64,000 nucleotides of DNA from a bacterium (lineage in GTDB: Bacteria; Hinthialibacterota; Hinthialibacteria; OLB16): positions 62,001-126,000 of the forward strand of contig JAJVIK010000015.1 in assembly GCA_022072055.1 (NCBI GenBank), written 5' to 3'. The first letter of the stretch is position 1, and each line of letters starts with the position of its first letter. This document shows positions 22,351-32,800 of the stretch, piece by piece. A program made the position numbers and the translations under genes. The notes beneath the pieces are model-generated. The model did no database searches, was not told the origin of the DNA, and saw nothing but the letters and a program-made list of their open reading frames with translations.

Positions 22351-24208
22351 AGCCCCCACAGACCCTCACGATCTCCCTCGCCATCTCCAGCGTGATCCCC
22401 GGAACCGTGGCCACCTCCGCCGGATCGGTCCTGGCGAGTTGTTCCATCGAGCCGAATCGAATCAGCACCTTCTCCAGACGCGCGGGGCCGATTCCGGGAA
22501 TCGAGGCCAGCGACGAGGTCTGACGAAGCCCGCCCTTCCGCTTGCGGTGGAACCCAATCGCGAATCGGTGCGCCTCATCCCGGACCTGCTGAAGAAGCTT
22601 CAAACCCACATGGTGAAGATCGAATCGAACCGGGGCCGCGTGGTCCGGAAGGAAGACCTCCTCCTCCCGTTTGGCCAGGCTGACCATCGGCTGCTCATGG
22701 AGCCGGGCGCGCATCGCCTCCTCCATTCGCTCCGCGACCTCAAGTAACGCCTTGCGCGCGAATTCGAGCTGCAGCGGCCCGCCATCGATGAGCACAAGGT
22801 CGGGCAGGACTCCAAACTCCGGTTCGTTGTGCAAAAACCGCCTGCCGATCACCTCCGCCATGCTCCGGAAATCATCCCCACCCGCGGCGGTCTTGATCTT
22901 GAACTTGCGATAGTCGGATTTCTTGGCTGCCCCGTTCTCGAAGACCACCATCGAGGCCACCGGCTCCTCGCCGCGATGGTGGGAAATGTCGAAGCCCTCG
23001 ATACGGATCGGCATCCTCGGGAGCGCGAGGTCCGCGCCGAGACGAAGGACCGATTCGTGGATGCGGCGCTTGGCCCCGTGCCGCTTGCGATACTGTTCGG
23101 CGGCATGGAATTCGGCGTTCCGCTCCGCGAGGGCGATCAGGCGCAGCCTCGGACCCCGATGGGGTTTGCGGATTTCCACCCGCTTGCCGATCAGGCTGGT
23201 GAGCCAGGCCTCCAGCGCCTCGGGCAAGCTCGGAAGCGCCGAACACAAAAGTCGTCGCGGAACCTCCGGCGCGGCCTCGTAATGCTGTTCGATGAAGGCC
23301 GAGAAAAGCTCCGAGGTCTCCGTATCCGGCTCGGCCTCCAGGAAGTAATGCTCGCTCCCCCGAATCGATCCGCCGCGCCTCCTGAGCGCCACCACGCAGT
23401 TCACATCCCCAAGCCGCGCGCAGGCGAGGATGTCCTCGGAGTCCTCCTCGATCATCGACACGGACTGCCGCTGGGAAAAAGTCTCCAGCGCCTTGAGGCC
23501 ATCGCGGTAGATCGCCGCTTTCTCATAGGAGAGATCCTCGGCGGCCCGGTTCATTCGGTCCTCCATTTCCCTCGCCACCGCCTTGTGGTCTCCCTCGAGG
23601 AATCGATTCACCTGGAGCGCGACCGCGCGATACTCCTCCGCTCCACAGATATTCTCCACGCAGGGGGCCAAGCAACGGTGCATCTCGAATTCGAGGCATG
23701 GACGATCCAGCGCGAGCTCCTCGGAGGGAATCCGGCAGCTCCGCAACGGGAAAATCTCCTGGAGGGTCTCAGTCACTTGGCGCGCCTCCCGAACTTGGGG
23801 AAAAGGACCGAAGTATCTCGCCTTGTGACCGGCGCGACTCTTGTGCCCCTCGCCCTTCTTGGGCAGGGTTCGGGTGAGATGCAGCCTCGGGAAGCGCTCA
23901 TCCAAGGTCAGCTTCAGGTAAGGGTAACGCTTGTCGTCCTTGAGACGCGCGTTGTATTTCGGGCGTTTCTCCTTGATCAGCGAAATCTCCAGCAACAACG
24001 CCTCGATTTCGTTCTTGGTGACCACATAGTCGATATCGTCGACCAGCCGGTAAAGCTTGGAGGGAGCATGCCCGGAGGAGAAATGCGAGCGCAGACGATT
24101 TTGGATGTTGATGGCCTTGCCGATGTACAGGATTTCACCTTCGGAGTCCTTCATGAGGTAGACCCCGGGTTCGGCGGGAAAACGGCTGAGATCTTCGGTT
24201 GAGATCAT
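22346..24208 (-). CDS. uvrC: Excinuclease ABC subunit C
   Basis: UvrC makes both incisions in nucleotide excision repair. The 620-residue protein has the N-terminal GIY-YIG nuclease (FPAEPGVYLMKDSEGEILYI then GKAINIQNRLRSHF), a UvrB-binding UVR motif near residues 200-235, the RNase-H-like C-terminal endonuclease (IEGFDISHHRGEEPVASMVV, LPDLVLIDGGPLQLEFARKA) and a terminal helix-hairpin-helix pair (SLASIPGIGPARLEKVLIRF). Length is standard. It is not flanked by other repair genes. Its stop codon lies within a dispersed hairpin. Confidence 0.97.
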   Translation of the reverse strand: MISTEDLSRFPAEPGVYLMKDSEGEILYIGKAINIQNRLRSHFSSGHAPSKLYRLVDDIDYVVTKNEIEALLLEISLIKEKRPKYNARLKDDKRYPYLKLTLDERFPRLHLTRTLPKKGEGHKSRAGHKARYFGPFPQVREARQVTETLQEIFPLRSCRIPSEELALDRPCLEFEMHRCLAPCVENICGAEEYRAVALQVNRFLEGDHKAVAREMEDRMNRAAEDLSYEKAAIYRDGLKALETFSQRQSVSMIEEDSEDILACARLGDVNCVVALRRRGGSIRGSEHYFLEAEPDTETSELFSAFIEQHYEAAPEVPRRLLCSALPSLPEALEAWLTSLIGKRVEIRKPHRGPRLRLIALAERNAEFHAAEQYRKRHGAKRRIHESVLRLGADLALPRMPIRIEGFDISHHRGEEPVASMVVFENGAAKKSDYRKFKIKTAAGGDDFRSMAEVIGRRFLHNEPEFGVLPDLVLIDGGPLQLEFARKALLEVAERMEEAMRARLHEQPMVSLAKREEEVFLPDHAAPVRFDLHHVGLKLLQQVRDEAHRFAIGFHRKRKGGLRQTSSLASIPGIGPARLEKVLIRFGSMEQLARTDPAEVATVPGITLEMAREIVRVCGGL

Positions 24209-24252
24209 GGCGCGACTGGAGCGGGGGGGACCTGCGCGGTCGCTCCCGCTGT

Positions 24253-24594
24253 TTAAGGATAGCGAATGCGGGACCCGCGCACATGACTTACCGGGACCGC
24301 GACCGAGAAGGCCCCGGCGGGGCGATCCGGCTTGTTCATCAATCGGTCGATGAAGTCGAGCGCCTCTTCGAGCTTCGATTCTCCGTCAATCAGGCACAAG
24401 AGCACCTTGCTGCTCGGCTGGCTCCCCGCGAAAACCGATCGAAAGCCGGCGAATAGCGGGACATCGCGCCCCAAGATGCTCCCCATTCCCACCGAGTCGA
24501 TGACTGTCGCCCCGGGGATATCATGCTCGATAAACCCCTCCAGGAGCTCCTCAAGGCGCTCGGTATGGTTCAGGACCACGATCAACAGGTGCAT
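24253..24594 (-). CDS. PII-like small protein
   Basis: A 113-residue protein with the ferredoxin-like repeat pattern of the PII/CutA superfamily: HLLIVVLNHTERLEELLEGF, then DIPGATVIDSVGMGSILGRD, a variable loop near residues 45-55, and VLLCLIDGESKLEEALDFID. It lacks the conserved Tyr of classical GlnB in the T-loop, so it would be a PII-like sensor of unknown ligand. ATG 24594 is used; the TTG two codons upstream is closer to GAGG and is possible. It lies downstream of the EIIA-like gene on the same strand with a gap of 42 bases, so the two may be cotranscribed. Confidence 0.6.
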   Translation of the reverse strand: MHLLIVVLNHTERLEELLEGFIEHDIPGATVIDSVGMGSILGRDVPLFAGFRSVFAGSQPSSKVLLCLIDGESKLEEALDFIDRLMNKPDRPAGAFSVAVPVSHVRGSRIRYP

Positions 24595-24636
24595 GTCCAA
24601 AACAACCTCGTGTCGGATCGCTTCGCGCGCGGGCGA

Positions 24637-25098
24637 CTAGATCAGGGCTTCCTCATCCCGGATGCAACGGATCACATCCGCGGGAGTTTCCATCGATAGC
24701 AGCCGGTCCCGAAACTCCGCCTGCTTGAGCAGACGCGCGGTCCGCGAAAGGATCTTGAGCTGCTCCTTGTCGGCGGTTTCCGGCCCGACAATGGTGATGA
24801 AGATGTGGACCGAGTCGCCATCAAGGGCATCGAAGTCCACCCCAGCCTTACTCCGCGCGAAGAGGATCGAAATCTTTTCGGGACCCTCGTAGCGCGTGTG
24901 CGGAATCGCGATCCCATCCCCGATTCCGGTGCTGATCAGGTTCTCCCGGTCGGTGAGCCCCTTGAGGAATCCCTCGGATGTGGGCACCAGGCCCAACTCG
25001 AAGGCGCGGTCAGCGATCTCCTTCAAAACCTCCGCCTTGGTGGCGGCCTTCAGCTCCAAGAGGACCTGATCCTCGGTGAGGTAATCGGTCAAGTTCAT
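24637..25098 (-). CDS. PTS fructose/nitrogen-type EIIA protein
   Basis: A 153-residue stand-alone PTS EIIA domain of the fructose/mannitol/PtsN type. The phosphoacceptor is His67 in [11 protein letters not shown]; also present are [13 protein letters not shown] and [20 protein letters not shown]. No EIIB or EIIC gene is nearby, so it more likely acts in regulation (PtsN-like) than in sugar uptake. The start is 4 bases inside the threonine synthase end, so it is coupled to thrC, a pairing that hints at amino acid or nitrogen control but is not proof. Confidence 0.9.
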   Translation of the reverse strand: MNLTDYLTEDQVLLELKAATKAEVLKEIADRAFELGLVPTSEGFLKGLTDRENLISTGIGDGIAIPHTRYEGPEKISILFARSKAGVDFDALDGDSVHIFITIVGPETADKEQLKILSRTARLLKQAEFRDRLLSMETPADVIRCIRDEEALI

Positions 25099-26201
25099 CC
25101 TCCGCCCCCCCCACTCAATTCTTCAATGTGTCGCGCAACCTGTTTCAAGTCCGGATCGACCGAAATCGGGCGCTCGGACTGTTCAATGGCGGTGTTCGGA
25201 TCCTTGAGGCCATGCCCGGTCAACGTGGCGGTCACCGTGACCTCCCGGTCCGCCTCGCGGAAATACCCGCGCATGCCGAGGCGAATCAACCCGGCCAAGG
25301 AGGCGGCGGAAGCCGGCTCCACGAAAACCCCTTCCAACGCGAGCAGGCGCTGCGCGGCAAGGATCTCCTCATCGCTCACCGCCTCGATCAGCCCCCCCGA
25401 TTCATCCCGCGCCGCCTCGGCCTTCGACCAGCTCGCGGGATTTCCGATGCGGATGGCGGTCGCCACGGTCTCCGGGCTTTCGATCGGATGCCCGTGCACA
25501 ATGGGCGCCGCGCCCGCCGCCTGGAACCCAAGCATCCTTGGGACCCCGCTTACCAAGCCCCGATCCCGGTATTGGCGGAATCCCATCCAATAGGCGGTGA
25601 TGTTCCCGGCGTTTCCGACCGGGATGGCGTGATAGTCCGGGGCTTGCCCGAGGCTGTCGCAGATTTCAAAGGCCGCGGACTTCTGGCCCTCCAGGCGGAA
25701 AGGGTTCACTGAGTTGACCAAAGCCACTGTCGGGATCGACTCGGTGATCTCACGGACCAAACGGAGGGCGTCATCAAAATTCCCCCGGATCGCGATCACA
25801 CGGGCCCCATGCATGCAGGCTTGGGCGAGCTTGCCCATCGCGATGGCCCCCTCAGGGAGCAGGACCGCGCATCCCAGCCCGGCGCGCGCGGCATAGGCCG
25901 CGGCGGAGGCCGAGGTGTTGCCGGTGGAGGCGCAGATCACGGTCCGATATCCCTCCTCCACCGCGCGGGAAATGGCCACCGTCATCCCACGGTCCTTGAA
26001 CGATCCGGTCGGATTCAAGCCCTCACACTTGAGAAACAGGCGGACCTTGGGATCGATCCGCTCGGCCAGACACGGCGCCTCGACCAGTGGGGTGTTCCCC
26101 TCCAGCAGAGTGACAACGGGACCTGAGTCCGACAGAGGCAGGAAATCGCGATACCGCTCAATGACTCCCGGCCAGCCGGCCTTGGCGGCGGCAAAGTTCA
26201 T
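25095..26201 (-). CDS. thrC: Threonine synthase
   Basis: A PLP enzyme converting O-phosphohomoserine to threonine. The 368-residue protein has [12 protein letters not shown], the PLP lysine at Lys69 in [31 protein letters not shown] and the phosphate-contacting [20 protein letters not shown], with [21 protein letters not shown] 26201 is chosen from homology; AAGG lies 6-8 bases upstream and a GTG two codons earlier is an alternative. Longer in-frame extensions upstream are not protein-like. It overlaps the EIIA gene by 4 bases. The 230 bases between this start and the next gene contain promoters for both directions but no other gene. Confidence 0.95.
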   Translation of the reverse strand: MNFAAAKAGWPGVIERYRDFLPLSDSGPVVTLLEGNTPLVEAPCLAERIDPKVRLFLKCEGLNPTGSFKDRGMTVAISRAVEEGYRTVICASTGNTSASAAAYAARAGLGCAVLLPEGAIAMGKLAQACMHGARVIAIRGNFDDALRLVREITESIPTVALVNSVNPFRLEGQKSAAFEICDSLGQAPDYHAIPVGNAGNITAYWMGFRQYRDRGLVSGVPRMLGFQAAGAAPIVHGHPIESPETVATAIRIGNPASWSKAEAARDESGGLIEAVSDEEILAAQRLLALEGVFVEPASAASLAGLIRLGMRGYFREADREVTVTATLTGHGLKDPNTAIEQSERPISVDPDLKQVARHIEELSGGGGG

Positions 26202-26433
26202 GGACACCTTTCCGAGGGCGGATGGATGGATACTTTTCCACAGCGCGCGTCCGCGCTTTGTGGAAGGATGGAGGATAAACCGACACGCCCTTCCGGAAAA
26301 GACCACGACCTGTCGGCAACCTTGTCGTTTGCCATGATCCTCCCTCGACCCCCTTCGGACTTTTTCGTGAATCAACGGTTGCTTGCTTCCCGGCCCGCGC
26401 CTAGGATTGTCCAATCACGCTTCGCGGGATCCC

Positions 26434-28416
26434 ATGAAACGAACCGCTTTCGCCGTCCTGGGCCTCATTTTCTCGGCGCTCCCTCCCCACAGGGCCGCGG
26501 CCGCGGACTCCTTTCGCTGGAATCACGAACTTACCGGCGAGGCGGTGGCGGACTCCCTGAGGGACGCGCATGTCGAATGGAACGCCCAAGAGCTCTGTTT
26601 CACCCTCGCCCCCACACACTTGCTTTCCGACTGCATGGGAAGGACAGCAACCCACCCCGAGCCGCTCAGCCCGGAGGTGAGGCTCAAGAAGGTCTTCCAC
26701 CTGGACTCTCGGCCGACATCCGCCGAGGCCCTGTTCTATGTCAATTGGGACAAGCGGCCGATTCCGATGGAGGTCACCCTGAACGGGCATCCCATCCCGC
26801 ATGTCCGGGACCCCGCCAAGATGCGTCGCGGCGGCTGGGACCGGGTCACTCTCCCGGGCAACCTGCTTCGGTCCGGAGCCAATGAGATCGTGCTTGGCGG
26901 GACCGGAACTCTGTTTCTCGACACCGATGCTCCGGGTGGAAACACCTTCAAGCGTCTGACCCGGGATGGCGAGTGGCGCTCCGACACCCTCGGCAACGAC
27001 AAGAACCTGCGCGGCGAACTCCTCCTCCGTGTCCGCGTGAAAGGTTTCCCTCGGGAGGGGGTGGTCACCTCAGAGATCCAGGACCTTTGGGAGCTCCTGG
27101 TGGAGGGGTTCCCAGCCGGGCCCGCGCCGATTCTCGAAACCCAGACTTTGTTCCTGACCCCCAAGGTTGAGGTTCCGCCTCGAGCCTCGGTGGTTTTCGA
27201 GGCCCGCACCGGCGCCGCTCGCGATGGCGCTCCGGAGCATTGGTCCCCTTGGCGTCCCCTTGAGGTGGTTCGCTCGATGCCGCGAGGGCATCGGTTCTTT
27301 CAGTGGCGCGCGACGATGCGGACCGAGGATTGCCTTGTCACCCCGCGCGTGTTTGGGATCCGATTGGAGGGGGAAACTCACCGCTTGGGCGTGAATCGCT
27401 CCGCCGTGAAGGTGGTCGAGCCACCCGACCAGGAAGTCGCGGTGTCCTCCTATCCTTTCGCCCACGCCGAACCGAACCACCCCAAAATGAAACTGCTGCG
27501 CGACAGGCACGAGCTCGCCAAGGTGGTCGAGGCCGGAAAGACCGACCTGGAGAAGTTGCATCTCCTCGCCCGATGGGCGCGCGGCCGGTGGGAAGGGTGG
27601 GATGATGGAGTCTACGGTTACTCGCCGCAGTGGGATGCCCTGGAGATCCTCGATTGGGGCGCGCGGAAATTGGGACACTGCATGTGCGCCCACTATGCGG
27701 TGGTGTTCGTACAAGCCGCCGCCGCGTTGGGCTATCCGGCCCGCGAGGTGATCCTCGATTACCACTGCCTCGCGGAGGCGTGGTCGGATGAGTATGGCAA
27801 GTGGGTGGTGGTGGATGTCGGGCTGCTTCCGAACTATCCGGAATCGCTCCTGTATTTCGAGAATGGAGTCCCGCTGAACGCCCTGGAGCTGCACCGTCGC
27901 TATCTCGCCGGGACCATCGCCTCGGTCACCTCCTCTCCGCCGCCGAATGCTCCCTTGCCCGAATTCTGGAATCGCTTTGGGGACCTCTACACCCGCTTCG
28001 CGATCCCTTTACGGAACGACCACTTGTATGTTCCCGAGCCGCAGGAGCTTCGTCACGGGCGCGACCAGTATCGCTGGGATGGATTCCTGTGGTGGACCGA
28101 CAGCCTGGACCCCGAATATCCCGAATTCTCGCTGCAGAGCAACCGACCGGAGGATTTCTATTGGACACTGAACAAGACTCTGATCGACCTGGAGGACACG
28201 GAAACAGCGGGAGCGCTCCGAGTGCGCCTTTCCGGACCGATCCCCAACTTGAGGACCTTCCAGTTGAAGCGGTCGGAGGATGATGCGTGGCGCGACAGCC
28301 CCGCCGAGTTCGACTGGAACCTCAAACCCGGCGTGAACCGACTCCAGGCGCGCGCGGTGAACACGATGGGGAGGGAGCTCCCCCCCAACGCGCTCACCCT
28401 GGAATACAGCCCCTGA
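26434..28416 (+). CDS. Secreted transglutaminase-like protein
   Basis: A 660-residue exported protein; residues 1-24 are a signal peptide ending AAAADS. The N-terminal half is beta-rich with a jellyroll-like stretch (MEVTLNGHPIPHV, NEIVLGGTGTLFLD). The central part is a transglutaminase-like cysteine peptidase fold: KLGHCMCAHYAVVFVQAAAA (Cys416 or 418), REVILDYHCLAEAWSDEYGK (His) and WVVVDVG (Asp), giving a full Cys-His-Asp triad. The C-terminal region (about 560-660) is a further beta domain, ending VNTMGRELPPNALTLEYSP. Such proteins may process or crosslink surface proteins; the substrate is unknown. The ATG at 26434 fits the signal peptide. Confidence 0.82.
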   Translation: MKRTAFAVLGLIFSALPPHRAAAADSFRWNHELTGEAVADSLRDAHVEWNAQELCFTLAPTHLLSDCMGRTATHPEPLSPEVRLKKVFHLDSRPTSAEALFYVNWDKRPIPMEVTLNGHPIPHVRDPAKMRRGGWDRVTLPGNLLRSGANEIVLGGTGTLFLDTDAPGGNTFKRLTRDGEWRSDTLGNDKNLRGELLLRVRVKGFPREGVVTSEIQDLWELLVEGFPAGPAPILETQTLFLTPKVEVPPRASVVFEARTGAARDGAPEHWSPWRPLEVVRSMPRGHRFFQWRATMRTEDCLVTPRVFGIRLEGETHRLGVNRSAVKVVEPPDQEVAVSSYPFAHAEPNHPKMKLLRDRHELAKVVEAGKTDLEKLHLLARWARGRWEGWDDGVYGYSPQWDALEILDWGARKLGHCMCAHYAVVFVQAAAALGYPAREVILDYHCLAEAWSDEYGKWVVVDVGLLPNYPESLLYFENGVPLNALELHRRYLAGTIASVTSSPPPNAPLPEFWNRFGDLYTRFAIPLRNDHLYVPEPQELRHGRDQYRWDGFLWWTDSLDPEYPEFSLQSNRPEDFYWTLNKTLIDLEDTETAGALRVRLSGPIPNLRTFQLKRSEDDAWRDSPAEFDWNLKPGVNRLQARAVNTMGRELPPNALTLEYSP

Positions 28417-28419
28417 ACC

Positions 28420-29235
28420 TCACCAATACTGCTCGATGTGGATGTTCCCCGGCACCTTGTTCGCGGGCATCTTAAAGCCGCGTTCAAGCAGGTTCGATTT
28501 CATGGTCTTGACCATGTCCGGGTTGCCGCACAGGAACACATGGCACTGCTCCGGATCGAGAGGCGCGCCCACAATCTTCTCGTAGGCGTCCCCCTCGAAG
28601 GCCTTGTAGATTCTCCCGCGCATCCCCTTGTAATCCGAGTTCTCCGGCTCGCGGGTCACCAGTGGGATGTACACCAGGCGCGGGTCTTCCTTGGCCATCT
28701 GCTCGAGTTCCGCGCGATACCCCAGGTCCGGGGCGTAGCGGACACCGTGGATGATGACAAACCTCCGCCAGCGGTTGGGCGCATTCCGATAGGTGTGGAG
28801 CATGGAGATATAGGGGGCCAGGCCGGTTCCGGTCCCCACCATCACCAGATCCTTGTCCGGGGGAACATCCTTGAGCGTGAACTTGCCCTTGGGCGCGGTG
28901 TCCATCCACAGCTTCCCGCCTTCCGGAACCTTCCAGAGCTTGGGAGTGAGCTGCCCATCGGTGATCAACACAATATAGAAATTCAGGCTGTCGCGTTGCG
29001 TGGCGGGCGAGGCGATCGACATCGCGCGCTTGATGAGCTTGGGCTTCTTGGGGTCACCCCCTTCGGCATCCCCGCGCGGCTCCTCGGAGGGGTCCGGGGG
29101 AAGTCCGATCATGATGAACTGGCCCGGCTCAAATTCCGGCGCGGGACCGCTATTGGGGCGCACCCTGAAAACGGCCAACTCCGGGTTGAGGTCGGTGCGT
29201 GAAACCAGCGTGGCGTTCAGAAGTTCATCGGACAT
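28420..29235 (-). CDS. Ferredoxin/flavodoxin-NADP(+) reductase
   Basis: A 271-residue FAD/NADP oxidoreductase. It shows the FAD domain EPGQFIMIGLPP with the flavin-contacting RAMSIASP and the NADP domain VMVGTGTGLAPYISMLHTYR, CHVFLCGNPDMVKTM and a C-terminal aromatic IEQYW that stacks on flavin in bacterial FprA-type enzymes. It moves electrons between NADPH and ferredoxin or flavodoxin. A Lys/Pro/Gly-rich insertion at residues 47-68 (between GLPP and RAMS) is unusual. It is convergent with the preceding transglutaminase gene, whose stop lies 3 bases away, and divergent from blaI. Confidence 0.93.
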   Translation of the reverse strand: MSDELLNATLVSRTDLNPELAVFRVRPNSGPAPEFEPGQFIMIGLPPDPSEEPRGDAEGGDPKKPKLIKRAMSIASPATQRDSLNFYIVLITDGQLTPKLWKVPEGGKLWMDTAPKGKFTLKDVPPDKDLVMVGTGTGLAPYISMLHTYRNAPNRWRRFVIIHGVRYAPDLGYRAELEQMAKEDPRLVYIPLVTREPENSDYKGMRGRIYKAFEGDAYEKIVGAPLDPEQCHVFLCGNPDMVKTMKSNLLERGFKMPANKVPGNIHIEQYW

Positions 29236-29367
29236 GGTTCAAAGAAAGATCCCTTTCGATGGCTGAGAAAAGCGCCACGGTATACTCGCGGCTGAACGAA
29301 TTGGAATTATCTCACGGAAATAGGGCCAAGGTCGAGATGCTTGCCCGTGCTCCACCCCCCCCGCTAT

Positions 29368-29427
29368 CTGTGGAAGTTTCCGCAGAACAGCCTTGACAGG
29401 CGTTTCCAACTGCGGTATTTTCCGCAG
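29368..29427 (+). promoter_or_regulatory. blaI promoter with two operators
   Basis: TTGACA (29393) and TATTTT (29416) are 17 bases apart. Operator 2, CTGCGGTATTTTCCGCAG (29410-29427), is a palindrome covering the -10 box. Operator 1, CTGTGGAAGTTTCCGCAG (29368-29385), is a near match upstream of the -35. Their centres are 42 bases apart, four helical turns, so two BlaI dimers would bind the same face. This is the usual autoregulation of BlaI/MecI families, with a GC-rich operator variant. Confidence 0.85.
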
Positions 29428-29452
29428 ATGAGAGTCATGGGAGGACCCACGC

Positions 29453-29833
29453 ATGGCGAAATTCACGGCCGCTGAACTTGAAGTAATCGAAATCCTCTGG
29501 CGAGAAGGGGAGCTCAGCGCCACGCAAATCGAGGAGCACCTGGCGCGTCCCATCACCAACTCCTCAATCCGCTCCATCCTCACCATCCTCCTGGATAAGG
29601 GCCACCTCTCCCGCCGCAAGGTCGGCAAAGCCTTCCTCTACAAGGCCAAGACTCGACCGGAGTCGGCCTTCACCACCGCATACCGCCGTCTGGTGGATGC
29701 CTTCTTCCGAGGCTCCACGGAAGCCTTCCTCGCGCACCTGATCGAACGCGAAAACCTCTCTGAGGCCGAGCTGCTCAACCTGAAGCGCCTCGGCGAGAGG
29801 AATCCTGAGGGAAAGGGAAAGAACAAATCATGA
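29453..29833 (+). CDS. BlaI/MecI-family transcriptional repressor
   Basis: A 126-residue winged-helix repressor: KFTAAELEVIEILWREGELS, then NSSIRSILTILLDKGHLSRR (recognition helix) and VGKAFLYKAK. The C-terminal half has the dimerisation helices typical of BlaI. The partner M56 protease normally cleaves it to relieve repression. GGGAGGA sits 7 bases before the ATG. Twin palindromes cover its promoter. The gene overlaps the protease gene by 4 bases. No beta-lactamase is adjacent, so the controlled response here is probably not penicillin-specific. Confidence 0.95.
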   Translation: MAKFTAAELEVIEILWREGELSATQIEEHLARPITNSSIRSILTILLDKGHLSRRKVGKAFLYKAKTRPESAFTTAYRRLVDAFFRGSTEAFLAHLIERENLSEAELLNLKRLGERNPEGKGKNKS

Positions 29834-32800
29834 CAACCCCGCAACCGATTCTCGGCTGGCTGGATTGGGCCGCCGACCTTTCGCCTCTGCCGGACTTCCT
29901 GCTGAAAGCCACCGCCCTGCTCCTCGTGGGGTGGTTTACCGCGCTGATGCTTCGCGGGCGAAACCCGCACTGGAGGGTGCTGCTCTGGCGCTGTGTCGTC
30001 GCGAGCCTGGTGCTGTTGCCCGTGGTTTCCTGGTTGGCCCCCAAGGTTTCGCTGGTGGTCGCGGGACCGGTGGAGAAAGACTTGCCGGGACCGTCGGTCA
30101 TCGCCGCGCCTTCCGCGCAAGTCCTGCCGCCCGGCTCCGCCGGGCCCCTCAAGCCGTTGCCACACCCCTGGGAAGGATTTCCTCCCGTGGCCTCCGGTCC
30201 CTTCTTCAACATCCCCCTCTATTTGCGAACTCAGCCGGATCCCGCGGCCGCCGTGTCGCCGCCCCGAATCTTCCTTGGGAAATCGGTGGAGCAAGCGAAC
30301 GAGGGTCCTGGAATCCGGACTTGGGTGTGGGGAATTGGCGCCCTACTCCTGGTTCTCCGCTTGTTCTGGTCACACAGGCGAGTCCGCGCCTTTGTCCGGG
30401 GATCCCGTCCGGTCCCCATCGCCGTTGTCACCCGAGTCCGAGAAGTGGCCCGCGACTTGGGAGTGTCGGACCGAGTAGAGACCCGAGTTTCCTTGTCACT
30501 GCGAACCCCGTTCCTCACCGGGGTCTTCCGTCCTGTTCTGTTGTTGCCGGTTGAGATGACCGAACCGGAATTCTCCGGGGACTTGTCCGCGGTGCTCGCG
30601 CATGAGCTCAGCCATGTGCGCACGAACGATCTTGCCTGGGGTTGGATATTCCATTTGATCGGGATCGCGCTCTGGCCGCATCCGCTCCTGTGGAGGGCGC
30701 GCAAGGTCCACATGACCGCCTGCGAGGAGGTCTGCGACTCGGTGGCGGCTCGATACATCGGCTCCTCGGAGAGTTACTCGAGAGTCCTGGCGCGGGTTGC
30801 CTACGCGCTTCACTCCTCGGCGCCCGCGGCATGCGGGATTGCGATGGCGCGGGTCTCGACCGTGAGCCGGAGGCTCGATGCCCTCAAGCGCTTGGTTCCT
30901 GTCACTCCGCTTGCTCGAAGGAAGATTGCGGGCGCGTTGGCGCTGGGGAGCGTTTCACTCCTTTTCGTCGCGGCCCTGGATTTCGTCCGCGCCGAACCGG
31001 CGTCTGACCAACCCGATTCCGAAGCCGCCGCTGAAAGCCCAAGACCCGCCACTCCGCCGGACAAGAGCCAAGTCTCCAAGTCCGCTCCCACTCTTCGCAT
31101 TCGCCTGGTGGACAAGGCCACCCAGGCGATTCTCCCCGACACCACCGTTGAGATGCGCGTCAATGTGAGCGGCGGCTGCAACAACTATATCGACACTCCC
31201 ATTCGGACCGGACCCGTGGGCGAGGCGACCCTCGTCAGCACCGCCGCCAACCCCGTGGCCTTCGGCTTTCGCGCCTCGGTTCCGGGATATGTCCCGCTGC
31301 ACGGCATGTGGTTTCGAGAGATCGAACCCAGATTCGCAAGACTCCCGGGATTTATCCTCCTGGAATTGGAGAAGGGAACCCGCATCGGCGGGATCGTGAA
31401 GGATGAAGCCGGGAATCCGGTTTCGGGTGCGGAGGTCGAGATTTCGATCTATCGCCAGGAGAAGGACACCGACCCGGATCCGGTACGCCCAAACCTCTCG
31501 GGACTTGCCGAAACCACCGATTCCGAAGGGCGCTGGTCTTGCGCGAAGCTTCCCGAATCTCTCGTCGGCTACAACCTCAGCCTTTCGTACTCCCATCCGG
31601 ACTACATGCTGGAAAGAGCCTGGAATTCCGCCGGCTCGGCGGAGGTCAGCCGTCTCCGCGAAGGCAATCAAGTCGTAACCCTCCGGAGGGGGGCCTCCCT
31701 TTCGGGACGGGTGGTCGATGACCTCGGAAGGCCGATCGAGGGGGCGACAGCTAGGACCGGGCAATTCAGCGGCGCCAAGGAAAGCAAGACCGACTCCGAG
31801 GGAATCTTTGTCCTCGACCATGTCCCAGGGCACTCGACCACCTTATTGGTGACCGCCGACAATTATGCCCCCACCGTTGTGCAGGTCGCGCCCACCGGGA
31901 AGGGCGCACAGTTCCAGGTGGAGCTGAAGGCTGGGGTCCCCCTACGCGGCCGAGTCCAGGATGAGGCCGGCGCCCCCATCCCCGGGGCGTGGATCTCTCT
32001 TGACCGAAGTGGGTTTGAAACCCTCTCGGACATGCTGGATGAGAGGCTGGAAACCGACTCGGACGGTCGGTTTGAGTGGGTCAACTCCCCATCCCGAACC
32101 TTGAGTTACTCGATCACCAAGAAAGGCCTACAGGGGATTCGCCAGCTCCCGCTCGCGCCGGGTGAAAAGGAACACCTCATCACCTTGAACCCCCCGATCC
32201 GTGTTTTCGGTCGGGTGCTCGACGCCACAACCCTGGAGCCAATCAAGGAGTTCCAAATCATCCCTGGAATCCAATGGCGCGCCGAGGATAAGCGGGTCAC
32301 TTGGCAGGAGAGTTCGGGGTGGGCCAAGGATTTTCGGGATGGAGCCTATGAGTTCGAGCTCACCGAGGGCTATCTCGGGATGGCCCTGCAGGTGAAGGCC
32401 AGGGGGTATCTTCCCGCCGAATCCCCGATCATTCCGCGGGACGCTCCCCGCGAATTTGAGCAGGATTTTGTGCTGCTGAAAGGCGCCGGACCCGGCGGGC
32501 AAGTTCTGGACTTGGAGGGGAAGCCGCTGGCGGGGGCCGCCGTGATCCTTTGCACCACCGCGGCGGGAGGGTATATCCGCAACGGCTTGGACTTATCCAA
32601 TGGCTCGGGGAAACCGGTCACCACCGATTCCGAGGGGAAGTTCGCCTTCGAGGAACCTGCCGCGGTGTTCAAGATGGTCTGTGTTCACGAGAAAGGCCAT
32701 GCAGTGGCGTCCCACACCGAATTTCCCAAAGACCGCTTGATCCGCCTTCAACCGTGGGGACGAGTTGAGGGGCGGGTGTTCATCGGCGCCAAGCCCGCCG

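Noticed and set aside
22829-24202. 457-codon plus-strand frame opposite uvrC
   Set aside because: Mirror frame of a strongly conserved gene; no recognisable domain.
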